Shown here one piece after another: positions 10,769 to 20,400 of a stretch of 64,000 nucleotides of DNA. A model generated the notes under the pieces. That model had not been told where the DNA came from. It searched no databases and was given only the letters and a program-made list of their open reading frames with translations. The position numbers and the translations under genes were made by a program. Origin of the DNA: Atherinomorus stipes (lineage: Eukaryota > Chordata > Actinopteri > Atheriniformes > Atherinidae). The stretch spans positions 372,001 through 436,000 of the forward strand of contig JALJCO010000093.1 of NCBI GenBank assembly GCA_023101725.1, in the 5' to 3' direction. Numbering within the stretch: the stretch's first letter is position 1; the number at the start of each line of letters is the position of its first letter.

Positions 10769-12178
10769 AGAAAAAAAAAAAAAAAAGAGAAAAAAGAAAA
10801 AAAGAAGAAAAAGAGACGAGAAAAAAAAGGAAAAAAGAAAAGGGGAAAAGCCCCCCTCTTCGGTAGGGGTACTGATCTAACTGGAGGTGGAGCTAATACA
10901 CAGCAATCTGTTGATTCGTTGAAAAATCTGTCACTTCCTGCGTGACCCGGCATACAAACAAAGCAGGAGTGGTGACCTTTGTTTCTGTCACATGTGGTGT
11001 GGTGCTTTGGTTAAAAGATGTTGCACGATGATGATGTCACGTGATCACAGAGCAGCGCTATCTGGTTAATACTCCACTTCCAGGGTAAGGGGCCAGTTTG
11101 CTGTGGGGACACAACGTGAAATCATATCCGTACCAAAACCCATCCAATCCGGCCGGCCTGGCCCGACCTGACCCAACCCAGACCCGTGGGTGGAAACAGG
11201 ACTAAAATTCACCTGCTTTTATTAATAAAGCTCATAAATGCACATTTTTTATTTGTATAAGGTCAAAACTGACTTGCATTTTGTGTCGTCATATATAATC
11301 TACATATACTGTAAAGCTTAAGGTAAACACTTGTACACTTTTTTGTTTTTGATCTTTATCTAACTTTTTTATTAGCAGGTTTTAGAAAATACTCATTTAA
11401 ACATTTTAAACTTTTAGACAGAGATAGGTTTGTTGTTTTACCTCTTCCAGTCATTACACAAAGAAAAACTAGTACTTATCCTCAAAATATTTAATTACAT
11501 TATGTTACACTTTTCTACATACCTACTATTTTCGCTGATTAAAAACCACTTCTTTGTGTGATTACAGGCAAGCGTCCCCATGAATGCAAGATTTGCAACA
11601 AGGCTTTCAAGCATAAGCACCATCTGATTGAACACAGCCGGCTGCACTCCGGAGAAAAACCCTATCAATGTGACAAGTGCGGTAAGCGCTTCTCTCACTC
11701 AGGCTCTTACTCCCAGCACATGAACCACCGCTACGCCTACTGCAGTAAAGACCAGGATCCAGACCAAGACCAGGAGGAGGTGTCTCTCACCCTGGGAGCA
11801 GGTAGCAGCCTGGTGGGCAGCCCTGAAAACACCCCTCTGTCAATGGATGACACCCAAACTGCCCACTCCTTTCTCAGCGACTCTAGTCTGGATGGAGCTC
11901 CGGATGCTCTCAAAGAGGTAGAGGAAGAAGAGGAAAGAGGCACCGAGGTGCATGCGAGTTTGTCAGAGGCTGCAGATGAGCTCGGAGGCAGTCCCATCCA
12001 TGAATCAGCTGTGGGGGAGAATGGAGTCCAAAATGGGGAAAGCAGTTATGATACAGAAAACCATATCGACAATACAGAGAACAGCCTGTGGGATGGAAAC
12101 ACTGAAGACCAGAACGGAGACTTGGACAAATGTGAACTGAGCCTGGATCTAACAGAGTTACCCAGAATAAAAACCTAA
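2243..12178 (+). CDS. zeb2-like: ZEB-family zinc finger transcription factor (ZEB2-like, homeodomain-less), whole gene
   Basis: Coding exons: 2243-2294, 3521-3808, 5293-5502, 7525-7718, 7924-8035, 8275-9777, 9969-10152, 11568-12178. All junctions are GT-AG and phase-consistent, giving 1050 codons if one surplus T at 8313-8317 is disregarded. ZEB proteins are nuclear repressors that bind paired E-boxes (CACCT) through two finger clusters and recruit CtBP. Seen here, in corrected numbering: fingers near 192-212, 222-242, 264-284 and 292-314; a lone finger at 493-514 of the ZEB2 HERYLC type; PLDLSLPK at 660; fingers near 826, 854 and 882; an acidic tail. The mid finger, the HSRLHSG spelling and the segment before finger 5 resemble ZEB2 more than ZEB1. 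No homeodomain lies between the mid finger and PLDLS, where ZEB1 and ZEB2 carry one. The first finger ends in HVKYC instead of His-x-His. The frameshift may be an assembly error or a real allele. Confidence 0.9.
2295..3520 (+). other. zeb-like intron 1
   Basis: This AT-rich intron has many short A and T runs. I recognised no repeat family or conserved block. It ends in a normal TTGCAG acceptor. Confidence 0.45.
3521..3808 (+). CDS. zeb2-like: zeb-like exon 2: acidic N-terminal region
   Basis: The exon follows TGTATTGCAG and ends at a GTAAGT donor, phase 1 to phase 1. It encodes about 96 residues rich in Glu, Asp, Ser and Pro. The start ([18 protein letters not shown]) aligns loosely with the ZEB2 stretch VVDTGSETDEEDKLHIAE, which supports homology despite weak conservation. 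No zinc finger lies here. Confidence 0.8.
3809..5292 (+). other. zeb-like intron 2
   Basis: No coding segment or recognised transposon was found in this 1.5 kb. There is a short A run near 4580 and a brief AC tract near 4720. Confidence 0.4.
5293..5502 (+). CDS. zeb2-like: zeb-like exon 3: linker before the first finger
   Basis: Acceptor CAAACCAG and donor GCAG|GTAAAA both fit phase 1, so the upstream join makes Cys and the downstream join makes Asp. The 70 encoded residues are poorly conserved and contain no finger. Support comes from the phase match on both sides and an open frame; the exact 5' splice site is less certain because another AG lies about 10 bases further on. Confidence 0.7.
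5828..6352. mobile_element. Tc1/mariner-type MITE with 38-bp inverted ends
   Basis: The left end at 5828-5865 (CAGTTGTCCTCAAAATTATT...) and the reverse complement of 6315-6352 match at 37 of 38 positions. The element is flanked on both sides by TA (5826-5827 and 6353-6354), the Tc1/mariner target duplication. At 525 bp with no transposase frame it is a non-autonomous or deleted copy. It sits in a zeb-like intron. Confidence 0.9.
7046..7106. repeat. (TA)n microsatellite
   Basis: About 60 bases of nearly pure TA with two TG interruptions near the right end. It lies in intron 3 of the zeb-like gene. Confidence 0.95.
7525..7718 (+). CDS. zeb2-like: zeb-like exon 4: zinc fingers 1 and 2
   Basis: The exon follows GGACTCCAG and ends at AAG|GTGAGG in phase 0. 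Finger 1 reads CPFC...LRDHVKYC, so the last zinc ligand appears to be Cys rather than the His of ZEB1 and ZEB2 (HIKYRH). Finger 2 (CPFC...MERHLALH) is a normal C2H2 finger and matches the ZEB pattern QLERHMxxH. Confidence 0.92.
7924..8035 (+). CDS. zeb2-like: zeb-like exon 5: zinc finger 3
   Basis: The acceptor CATTCTAG starts a phase-0 exon of 112 bases ending at AGCG|GTGAGA. It encodes a finger almost identical to the third finger of ZEB1 and ZEB2 ([20 protein letters not shown]), one of the most conserved ZEB segments. The exon ends in the finger linker, as in other ZEB genes. Confidence 0.96.
8275..9777 (+). CDS. zeb2-like: zeb-like exon 6: large central exon with a 1-base frameshift in finger 4
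   Basis: The acceptor CATCTTTTAG joins in phase to [14 protein letters not shown], then the frame breaks at the T run 8313-8317. The conserved continuation [15 protein letters not shown] lies one base further on. Read in the incoming frame, translation stops at TAG 8364-8366. Beyond the shift the exon stays open to the GTGAGC donor at 9778, about 490 codons. It encodes a lone finger (CRWC...QHERYLC) near 8896-8961, then Ser/Pro-rich sequence and PLDLSLPK at 9397-9420. The exon has no homeodomain and no obvious SMAD-binding segment. It ends in phase 0, matching the next exon. Confidence 0.93.
9397..9420 (+). other. CtBP-binding motif PLDLSLPK in the zeb-like protein
   Basis: The codons spell PLDLSLPK, preceded by NE and followed by Q. 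ZEB1 and ZEB2 carry [10 protein letters not shown] at the equivalent place, where it docks the CtBP co-repressor. Its exact conservation amid diverged sequence argues that the repressor role is under selection. Confidence 0.93.
9969..10152 (+). CDS. zeb2-like: zeb-like exon 7: zinc finger 5
   Basis: The exon begins after GTCCTGCAG in phase 0 and ends at ACAG|GTTTGG in phase 1. It starts [17 protein letters not shown], matching the ZEB2 segment GELLDGAQDYMSGLDD, and includes a basic patch (KRLRK). The finger [21 protein letters not shown] is nearly invariant across ZEB proteins. A second in-frame acceptor 21 bases upstream (GTTGCAG at 9947) could add seven residues. Confidence 0.95.
10153..11567 (+). 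other. zeb-like intron 7
   Basis: The intron holds a long purine tract (10658-10850). A diverged, low-complexity stretch near 11130-11200 resembles dispersed hAT-type repeat ends but could not be bounded. Otherwise nothing was recognised. Confidence 0.45.
10658..10850 (+). repeat. Homopurine tract (G/A only, one C)
   Basis: About 190 bases of A and G on the + strand: a G13 run, then mixed A/G, then a long A-rich block. A single C at 10817 interrupts it. It lies in the intron between fingers 5 and 6. The lysine-rich ORFs read through it are not genes. Confidence 0.95.
11568..12178 (+). CDS. zeb2-like: zeb-like last coding exon: zinc fingers 6 and 7, acidic tail, stop
   Basis: The acceptor GATTACAG restores the phase (Gly at the junction). 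Two fingers follow ([21 protein letters not shown] and [20 protein letters not shown]), matching the conserved C-terminal ZEB cluster. The tail of about 140 residues is rich in Asp, Glu and Gln, as in other ZEB proteins, and ends at TAA 12176-12178. The HSRLHSG spelling is that of ZEB2; ZEB1 has HMRLHSG. Confidence 0.96.
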
Positions 12179-12344
12179 GGTGACTTAAACGAGCCATTAG
12201 AATGCATATCTTTTGATAATTATTTTTTTCTACTTTCATATATACATCTCAGCTCTCAGTTACTTGTTTTACAGCCAGACGAAATGCACAAAACTACCAA
12301 AGGGGATGAAGCCATATAAGTTATGTTCATGGCAATACAAGTTG

Positions 12345-12351
12345 CAGTATT
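12345..12351 (+). promoter_or_regulatory. miR-200b/c/429 seed match (7mer)
   Basis: CAGTATT followed by T, within the 3' UTR 167 bases after the stop. ZEB 3' UTRs are classical targets of the miR-200 family. Pairing is inferred from the seed only. Confidence 0.6.
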
Positions 12352-12559
12352 TTATTATGTAAGATAGACTTGATCTAACTAATAGAGTTGTGTTTGTTTG
12401 GTTGTGTTGTTTGTTTAATTCCCAGGACGGTTAAAACATTTCACTGACTCCAATGAGGTCGTGTTACACATCCTGATGTGACATAGCAGAATCTTTTTTT
12501 AAATGCTTGCTGCTGCTGCTGTCTGTTGCACAAAACAAATATTTATGTATTTCAAGGAT

Positions 12560-12566
12560 CAGTATT
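12560..12566 (+). promoter_or_regulatory. miR-200b/c/429 seed match (7mer)
   Basis: A second CAGTATT, followed by C, in the same 3' UTR. Spacing to the neighbouring copies is 215 and 132 bases. Confidence 0.6.
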
Positions 12567-12691
12567 CAGAAACAATTGTTTTTTTAATACTTCATTTGAA
12601 ATAATTTCACAGTTTACATACAGACGTACACCAACGAATAGGCTCAGAAACCAGGCCCCAGAAGAAAACGTTTACAGGTTGGAAAGGCTTT

Positions 12692-12699
12692 CAGTATTA
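12692..12699 (+). promoter_or_regulatory. miR-200b/c/429 seed match (8mer)
   Basis: CAGTATTA is a full 8mer site, the strongest of the three. It sits in AT-rich sequence about 0.5 kb after the stop. Confidence 0.7.
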
Positions 12700-13365
12700 A
12701 TTTAATATGCTTTTAGGGGCAGGGGTCAAGTCTTACAGATGCAGCCATATCAGCAGATGCCTTGTTAGGAAATTTATTCTTCTTAATAAGGGCAAAAATG
12801 TAATTTTCAGTTTAGATGATATTTTTGATACATCTATTTTAAACTTGAGAACTCAATGTAAAATGTTCTTAGTCAAGAATGCACATGCATGTATTTAAAG
12901 TTTGTTAGCATTTGATTTTTTATAACAGAAGTTATACTTGCAGATATTTTTTTCTTATTTATGCTGTGAAATCAAAAGGAAAAACCAACTCTTGCATTCA
13001 GGTCAGCTATGGTGCTCTGTGGCTTTAAATAATCGACCATCTCCTTAATGTTACGAGCTAGAGGTAAAAAGAGGAACCACTGAAAGGTGGCTGTTTATTT
13101 ATTGTTCACACAAAAGCAGTGAGTGGGTCCTTCTTTAAGAGTATGCCTTGCTAAGACAGTCATTTCTGTATCTCTGCTTGGGATGTTAACGGGGCAAAAG
13201 ATGAAGTCAGTGTCCCAGGGGTTTTCCCTCGAGTCAGCAGATTCAGTTTACACCATCTCCCTGTTTGTCTGATAATCACATCGAATCTTTTTTTTTTGTG
13301 TGTTTAAATTTCCGCTTTTTCTTATGCTAATTTACATGTGCTGCAGCCTCATTTTACATTCCTGG

Positions 13366-13371
13366 AATAAA
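13366..13371 (+). terminator. Possible proximal poly(A) signal of the zeb-like gene
   Basis: AATAAA about 1.2 kb after the stop codon. Use of it would keep all three miR-200 seed sites. The T/G-rich sequence after it is only moderate. Confidence 0.4.
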
Positions 13372-13626
13372 GTCACAGATCTGAGTTAACTGTTACGGTG
13401 TGGCAGGAGGGTCAAGACTCAGGACACATTCGTTAGTTTTGAACTTCCTCTTTCTGACTGCAGTGTAGTCAACATGAAAAAGTGCCTCAGATGTACTCAG
13501 ACACTGTGAGCATTCCGACAAAGCCTTGGTATGATGAGATAAGACGGTGGTGCATGAGGTGTGACTAAGCTTGCAGCATTCATGCATACTGTGCATCAAA
13601 GACACTTCTGGGTCATAATAGGTTTC

Positions 13627-13645
13627 TGTGTGTGTGTGTGTGTGT
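13627..13645. repeat. (TG)n microsatellite
   Basis: Nine to ten TG units inside the 3' UTR of the zeb-like gene. Confidence 0.85.
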
Positions 13646-13850
13646 TTATCACCAAAGATATGCATATGTGTCACGCCAACTGCTATCTCATTCTTGCATA
13701 GTTCCTTACCTGTTATTTTAAGGTGAAAAAAATATTTTTCTTCCACTTAATTTCTGGACACTCTTTTATGATACGTACTGTTTTTAATGTTTTCTTTGCA
13801 CCTAAGCAACTTTTGTATTAACCTGTTCTTACATGTTTGTTGACGTTTGT

Positions 13851-13856
13851 AATAAA
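13851..13856 (+). terminator. Poly(A) signal of the zeb-like gene
   Basis: AATAAA preceded by T-rich sequence (TGTTTGTTGACGTTTG) and followed within about 30 bases by T-rich sequence. It is the most likely end of the transcript. Confidence 0.65.
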
Positions 13857-13870
13857 ACTGTACATAAATT

Positions 13871-15460
13871 GTCACCAGAATCTTGTATTTCATTTATTTT
13901 TCTAATTAAAAATGTAAAGATTTTCCTGTCTTGTCCTGATTTATGACCTTACAGTAAAAAAAAAAATTCAGATTAAGAATATATAGGTCTTACTTGCCAG
14001 TGTATGTTTGGTATAGTTTTTAGTCTACTTTTTAGACTTCTTTAAGTAGCAATTAGAAATGTAAATGATAAATTGTTGAAAGTTTTTTTTTTTTTATCTG
14101 AAAAAGGCCACCCAAGACTGATAACATACCAAGGCTTTTTGAATTTTCCATACAGGAGCCGACATCTGCATGAGACCGTGTTGCGACTCGGCTGCGGCCT
14201 GGGTCTTTCAGTTTCCCATGACAGTAAACAGTGGTAATCAACACTCAAAGATCTCCACAGTGCTTCTTATACTGTTTTTTGTGGCTCTGTCTATTTGTAT
14301 GATGATTCATCAGAGCTGCCTGCTTTGGTGTTGAGAATCTTAAGTGTATGCGGGGGCTGGGGTGGTGATGGTGGGGGGGCAACTTACCGTAACGTTAACA
14401 GGTGCCATCACAGACAGGTGACGTGGATGCTATGCATCAGCAGTGTTAAGTCAACTGTAGCACCTACAGTTGCTGATGTTGGCTTTCTCTGGTGTAGTTG
14501 GCGCTGATAACCTGAAGAATGCCATTTATTGGGGGAGTGACTTGAATTCTATATATGTGATGTTTGGCTTCCCTCTGCTAGTTGAAAAAATCAGTGTCAC
14601 ACTGGTACAACAGCTCTGCATTTGTAAGTTTCAATTCCCAGAAAGTGTTGAGAATGCAGCTAAAGATGGAGATCAGTGGTGGGTAGAAAAATGCTTGCTG
14701 ACATGTTTTTCCATCATTCTACCTACAGCTAATTTACAAGGCAAATAAAGGAGAAAAATAAACCTGAATTGAGGATTGTAGAGACCAAAGCTTTTATCTT
14801 AATGCAGCAAAATTAAATTAAAAGTATCTACCCCTTGCTGCTCTATAGCAGGCACAGAGTCAATCAGTTAAAGGCTTAAATCTAACCTTTCTGAAAGTGT
14901 TCATTCAGATTTCAATGATGAAAACTGAATAAGGTTTGAGAGCTGCTTGGCTAAAAAACATGTACCAGATGTAAACATTTCACAACCTTCTGATTTACTC
15001 CTTTCCACAATTTTCATAAATACTACACAGACCCAAGACCATTTTGTCTCAGCAATGCTGCAAACAAAATAACCACCTACAGATGCAGGATGGTTTTAGA
15101 AATAATGTAGAGTTGTTGCATGTCATCAGTGCGAGTGTCAAAAATATGTTGTTGTAGGCAAGTTTCTTGAAAAGTTTACCATGCTGCTGCTTTCTTTTCT
15201 TTATGCTCGCATTCAGTGAAACAGAAGCACAATTAGTATTTTGCCTTTAATTAACGAAAAGGAGGAAAGAAAGGCAATAGAAAGGAGTGATGTAAGAGAC
15301 TTTGACTCTTGCTGCCAGCGAGCTGATTAGGAGGGAGGAGAGTTTGATTGTGTCTCTGATGGAATGATTCTAATTTTAGAGGGTGATTAGCGCCGTCACA
15401 CCAAAGTGGAAGAAAACACATCACAGAGCTCACTCAGCAGCAGTTTAACGCCACTGGGGT
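13871..15460. other. Spacer between the two convergent genes
   Basis: No coding sequence or recognisable mobile element was found. A CAGTGTTA (miR-141/200a seed) occurs at 14441 but lies past the likely zeb poly(A) site. Confidence 0.45.
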
Positions 15461-17234
15461 TTTATTGATAGAAAAACACCTCCAGTCTCAGAATTTGGAG
15501 CAAGAACAAAACATACAGCACAAATGCCTCATGAAACAGTGGATGCATCTCAGGCTGTCAGATCTCACTTGCATAATATAATTAATATAAACATCTGATA
15601 TGAGGAGCCCCTGGTGCACTACTGTCAAAAAACCATAAAAGATAAATGCACTGACTGGGTGAAGTTATAAACTCTGATATATGCTGTGCACACATAGACT
15701 TAGATCAAATAAACAAGAGTGGTTTGTCTAGTCAAGCTGAAAATATTTCTGAGTCAATCAAGTTTAAGGACGTCCTTGGCAGTGGACACAGGATCAAGTT
15801 AAGACAACTCCTCATCAATCAGCTACACACAACTGCAACCCCTTCCAACAGGCTCACATGACTTAAATTGATACAAACACAAAAATGAAGGAATATATTT
15901 AATAAAACTCCCCCCTCCCTCCCCCCAGCAGTGCCTCCCTTCAGCTCTTTTTCGTCTTTTGCCAAACCCACAGTCAATATAAAATTACCCAAGCCACAGA
16001 GTGAGAGGGTTTGAGGGGAAAATCCACATTTTTAAAACATATGCATTTCCAGTTCCCCTTTTGTTCTGTTATTAAAAGCAGCATTTGCACCAATCACAGG
16101 GGATGCCTCCACCCGCCGAGTCTCCGAGGCCCACATACCTCCACACGCCTCCACTATCTCTCACGCAACCCTTTGCTCGCTACAAACAACCTGACAGGCA
16201 CATCATGAGCGAGTATCACAAAATAGATCACATTAGTTTGTTCACATGTTTTTATTGGAGCAGAGTTAACAATCAGGTCCAAGTTGCATTTTAACACCAT
16301 ACTCTTCATCTCAGAGCAAACGCATCAGTTTGGATTGGGCCAAAAGAATATTTAGGTTACACACTGTATGCAAAGTGCTACTAATTGACAGTCAGTATTT
16401 AACATATTTACAGCTTAACCATTTAAATTTAATACAAGGAGTTTGCACTAATAAAAATAGAATTTCACAAGGAAAATTCTGAAGGTCCACAATCTACAAA
16501 GTACTAAAAAGGAATTTCTGCTGCCCTGTTGGCACATCTATCCCATCACTGAAATCACATGTTTTGGAATAGTCTCCAATAATTTAAAAAACTCTCCATC
16601 TAAACTTTATCTTCAGTGGAGATGCGGGAAGATTTACACGACCAGCCGGCTTCTTTCCTTTTTTGCGATATATCCACACTAACGCCGCAGGTGGGATCTG
16701 TGGTCTGTCTTGCAAGAGATGCTGGTGCTTATATTTTCACAGTGAGATGGTTCTGCTAAGTTTAGTTTCAGTGCTACATTAAGACACATCCCTCTTCACT
16801 TTCCATGTTAAATTACTGAGTAACTCGCTGCTAGCTGGGCAGGCTGGAGGAGATTTATCATTTTTATGGATTTTTTTTCTACTATTATCGTCATTCAGCC
16901 TGATCAAGTTTGAAATGTCAAGAAGTGACGAGGTGGCGTCTGTTCCAGCAGTGAGCTACGCCGAGGCTGAGCTCCACATCTGCGTTCAAAGGCACAAGTA
17001 TTGCAGCTAAAATTGGCTTGTTTTACTATTATTGTTTTAACACGGCTTTATATGGAGGCCAGATGTCATGATTAGCAGCTTTCTGTCCTGGTTCTTTTTA
17101 CCCCGTAATTATCTTTTGATGTGAAATCCATTTTACGCCATATGAGTCTACAAGCTTTGCTGCAATGCTTATGCTTTTGTCTGTTCTGCAGGAGCACATA
17201 GAGCCGCCACCTCCCTCCCTTTGGGGCTGAAAGA
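15461..17234 (-). other. Probable 3' UTR of the arhgap gene
   Basis: From the stop at 17235 leftward, AATAAA on the - strand occurs at 16256-16251 and at 15466-15461. Either could end the transcript, giving a 3' UTR of about 1.0 or 1.8 kb. No ORF of note lies here. Confidence 0.5.
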
Positions 17235-17421
17235 TCAAGAGAGGCCTCTTGTTCCGAAGATGTGGTCATACTCGCTGAGGATGAGCTCCACCGCCTGGTT
17301 CTGGTAAACCATATTCACCGCCATGTTGCCGTTATCCCGCTCTGGACGCATCAGTGTAGGTCCGAACACGATACCGATGTTCTGAGAGGTCATTCTGTTG
17401 GTGTCTGAATGTTCCAGCACG
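17235..17421 (-). CDS. arhgap9: arhgap last exon: RhoGAP C-terminus and stop
   Basis: 187 bases, phase 2 start after TCCCTGCAG, ending at TGA 17237-17235. It encodes NRMTSQNIGIVFGPTLMRPE and MVYQNQAVELILSEYDHIFG. The NIGIVFGPTL motif holds the conserved RhoGAP Asn near the active site. Confidence 0.96.
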
Positions 17422-20400
17422 CTGCAGGGAGTAAGAGAGCAAAAGATTGAGGGTTAATGCAACCTTGAGTGTTTTAATTAAGATTTATTTGACTCTGACT
17501 GGAGAATTTTAAATTGTTCCAGTTTGTTTGCAGTCTAAATATGTTTTGTATGAAAAAAAAGCCTTGATCACAAGTAACAGGATCTTCAACATGCCACTTG
17601 CACTTGGTTGAAGGTGTGGACAGAAAAATTTGGTCTTTCCTGCATAAATGTACAAGTTTTTATCATACTTTAGCTTCCCAATGGAAAACTGTATTCCAAG
17701 CAGTCATCATCTGCGAGGTATGCACCACAAGGGTGCAATGAATTAGGTCTACACTGTCACAACAAATTTTCAGGTATGCTGTCATCACAGTTAGCAGCAC
17801 AAGCCTGCTGATGATGGCAGGGACTCCATGAACACCTTTGTGGAGCCTCACACACTCGAGTTATAACAGGTATGACAGAATAATTGCGATATCAGAAAAA
17901 ATGCAAAACATTTCTAATGATCTAATTCATCAAACTACAATAAGACAAACTCTTCACAAATGGAGGAAATTCACATAATTGCTACTCTCTGTAGGAGTGG
18001 GCATCCTGCAAAGATCTCTTCAAGAGCACAGCATGCAATCTGAAGTGAAAAAAAAAAAGAGAGAGAACCCAGAGGTAACAGCAGAACACCTGCAGAGAGC
18101 TTAAATCTAAACCTAAGTCTTCATTTATATGTCTGCTTCCAGGTTAAACACTGAATTAGACCTTTAGGTATTCAATACATGGCTATCTGTGAGCAGAGGG
18201 GAAAAAAAAACACTTTTATTTAAAATACATAAACACTTATCAGGATTACTGCATGTCTGGATACTATTAAGTGTCTGAATTTTAAAATTAAAGTGTAAAA
18301 TTTCCTGGAGAAAGTCAGGCAGCTCAAGTGTTTGGATGAGTCAACACTCATGTGACCAAAAGCATGAAGAAAAACAGGTTGAAAAGGATGAACCTTTCAA
18401 TGGTGTATTACAGGAACCAGGTTCCTGATAACCTACATGTAACAGAGATGCTGAAGCATGACATTAAGAAGGCTGTCCAGTTAAGACATCTAAGACATCC
18501 GAGAAATGTTAATGGCCTGAAACAATTTTGCTGGTTGAAATGATCTACCAGCTTGCACTGCAAGAAATTAATCAATGTGTTCAATACAGACGTGAAAGTG
18601 TGACTTTTTGTCTATAATTTTGTTAGACAGACATGGATGAAAATCAGACCGCATTTTAAGATTAATGAACACAGAAATTCTGATCATTCCAAAAGGCCCA
18701 CAGACTTTTACTGACAGCTGGATCGCAGCAACAAGGGGGGGGGACTGCTTGTTTTGGTGATCCCTGACATTTCCAAAAGGGCCACCATGAAGTTGACATT
18801 TGTGGCTTTAAGTGAAATGTCTCAACCACTCTTAAATAGAGTGCCATAAAATCTGCTAAAGAGAGTCATACTGTAGCCCCCTTAAGAAATCACTAGGAGG
18901 AAGTTAAGCTTATCTCGTTTTTGGTTCATTACTAACTACCTGCAAATTTAACAACATTCCCTCCGGCTGGTGCTGTAATTCATGATTACTGATACTTGCA
19001 TGTTGGCAAGTTCAGCGCGTGCCGGCATGGTTCTTGGTATTGCAGGTATATGGATGCTCATACAGTGTAAAGCTCTCAGCCATGATGTAACATCAAACAG
19101 CAACTAACTGGGCATGTTTGTAGGAGCCTGTGACATATTTCCTTTTTTGCATGCATGTTTATGCACATGCATGAAGTATTAACATTGTGGAACTGTGCAC
19201 AGATGTGTTCAACATCCACTGCCTGTATCCACCTATGTTGGTGTGTTTGTGACTGGGGGGGGGGGGGGACACAGGAATGGGTTAAAGCCACAGTATGAGG
19301 CATTCTTCTAAAAATGCCATTCCCACCAAGCCACAGAAGAAGCCAGCAATTGCTCAAAACTTCCACATTAAAAAGAGAGGAGGAAAAAAAGGAGAGAGGA
19401 GAGGGAAGAGGAAAAAAAAGACGTGAGCGAGGAAGAGGGTGAAGAGAACGAAGTAGAGAGGTTCCAGTGGTGGCGGCGGTGGTGTTGGTATGCCTTCCAG
19501 CAGACGAACCACAAGGCTCCCATGGGATCTTCGAGGCAAGAAGGAGAGTGGAGGGAGGGAGGAGGGAGAGAAAAGGAGAAAAGGGATGTGAAGAAGGAAG
19601 GAAGAATAAAAAAAGAGAATGAGGAGAATAGGGAAGAAGCGAGAAAATATTGATAGCGAGTGAGAAAGAGAGAGAGGGGAAGGCAAGGGGGGTGATTGAG
19701 CAGAAAGATAATAAATGAGAAACAGAGGGAGGAGAAAGAGGAATGACATCGGAAAGAAAATGAGAGAAAGACACATAGTTGACAAATTCATGGGGCCCAC
19801 CACACCCTGGCACAAACATCAGCCTCAGAACACGAACACTCACCCCTGGAGTGGAAGGAAAAACCATAGGCGGTAAAAAACACACATTTTATGTACTGTA
19901 AAAGGAACTGGCTCGAAGAACATTGTACGCCATTCATCTTCCGCCAGCCTTTTCATCTTCACAAGGACCCAAACTTAACAACAGTGTGATCCTGGTACAG
20001 CACTGGCGTATTTTGAGAGCTGTGGCCAAAGAATCCTTCACATAAGATTACACAGACCAACGAGGGAACTACCCCCTCTTGTGGTCACATTTAAAAGGAA
20101 ACGTTACAAGGAAGGACATTTTTTTTTTATCAGATTATTTGCTTTACAAATAAATGTAATTTCAACAGCGATTTAAACCATCACAGGGAGACAAACAGGC
20201 TACACCTCATTTCATTCCCATCGTCTCACCGTCTGAGATGTCGACACATGAACTGCAGCGTGTCGTGGTTCGGAGGAGGCATGTTAAGCACCAGACACTT
20301 CAAGCGATCCACTTTGTCCATGTAATCCGACATCTCTGCAACACAGAGCAAGAGACATGTTAGATTACAATAAATGTCATCATTTATGTTCTATTTCCTG

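Larger units (their letters stand above)
12179..13870 (+). other. zeb-like 3' UTR
   Basis: From the stop codon to just past the AATAAA at 13851. It is AT-rich, has no ORF of note, and contains three CAGTATT miR-200b/c/429 seed sites, an earlier AATAAA at 13366-13371 and a TG repeat at 13627-13645. The extent is inferred from the poly(A) signal, not from transcript data. Confidence 0.7.

Noticed and set aside
10518..10953. Lysine-rich and phenylalanine-rich frames of 100-120 codons
   Set aside because: They are translations of the purine tract and have no splice or family support.
11558..11567. ORF start upstream of the last zeb exon
   Set aside because: It is intron read-through; the frame joins to exon 7 at 11568.
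2243..12178. Plain assignment as zeb1 with arhgap12
   Set aside because: The mid finger HERYLC, the HSRLHSG spelling and the GEVL...DYLSLIDD segment are ZEB2-like, and the RhoGAP has one WW domain and the ARHGAP9 insert.
14441..14448. CAGTGTTA, a miR-141/200a seed match
   Set aside because: It lies almost 600 bases past the likely zeb poly(A) signal. It would count only if a longer 3' UTR exists.
19076..19885. 269-codon frame on the - strand, the second longest in the window
   Set aside because: It crosses the purine-rich block, is Ser/Leu/Phe-rich by composition and lies in an arhgap intron without similarity to any family I know.
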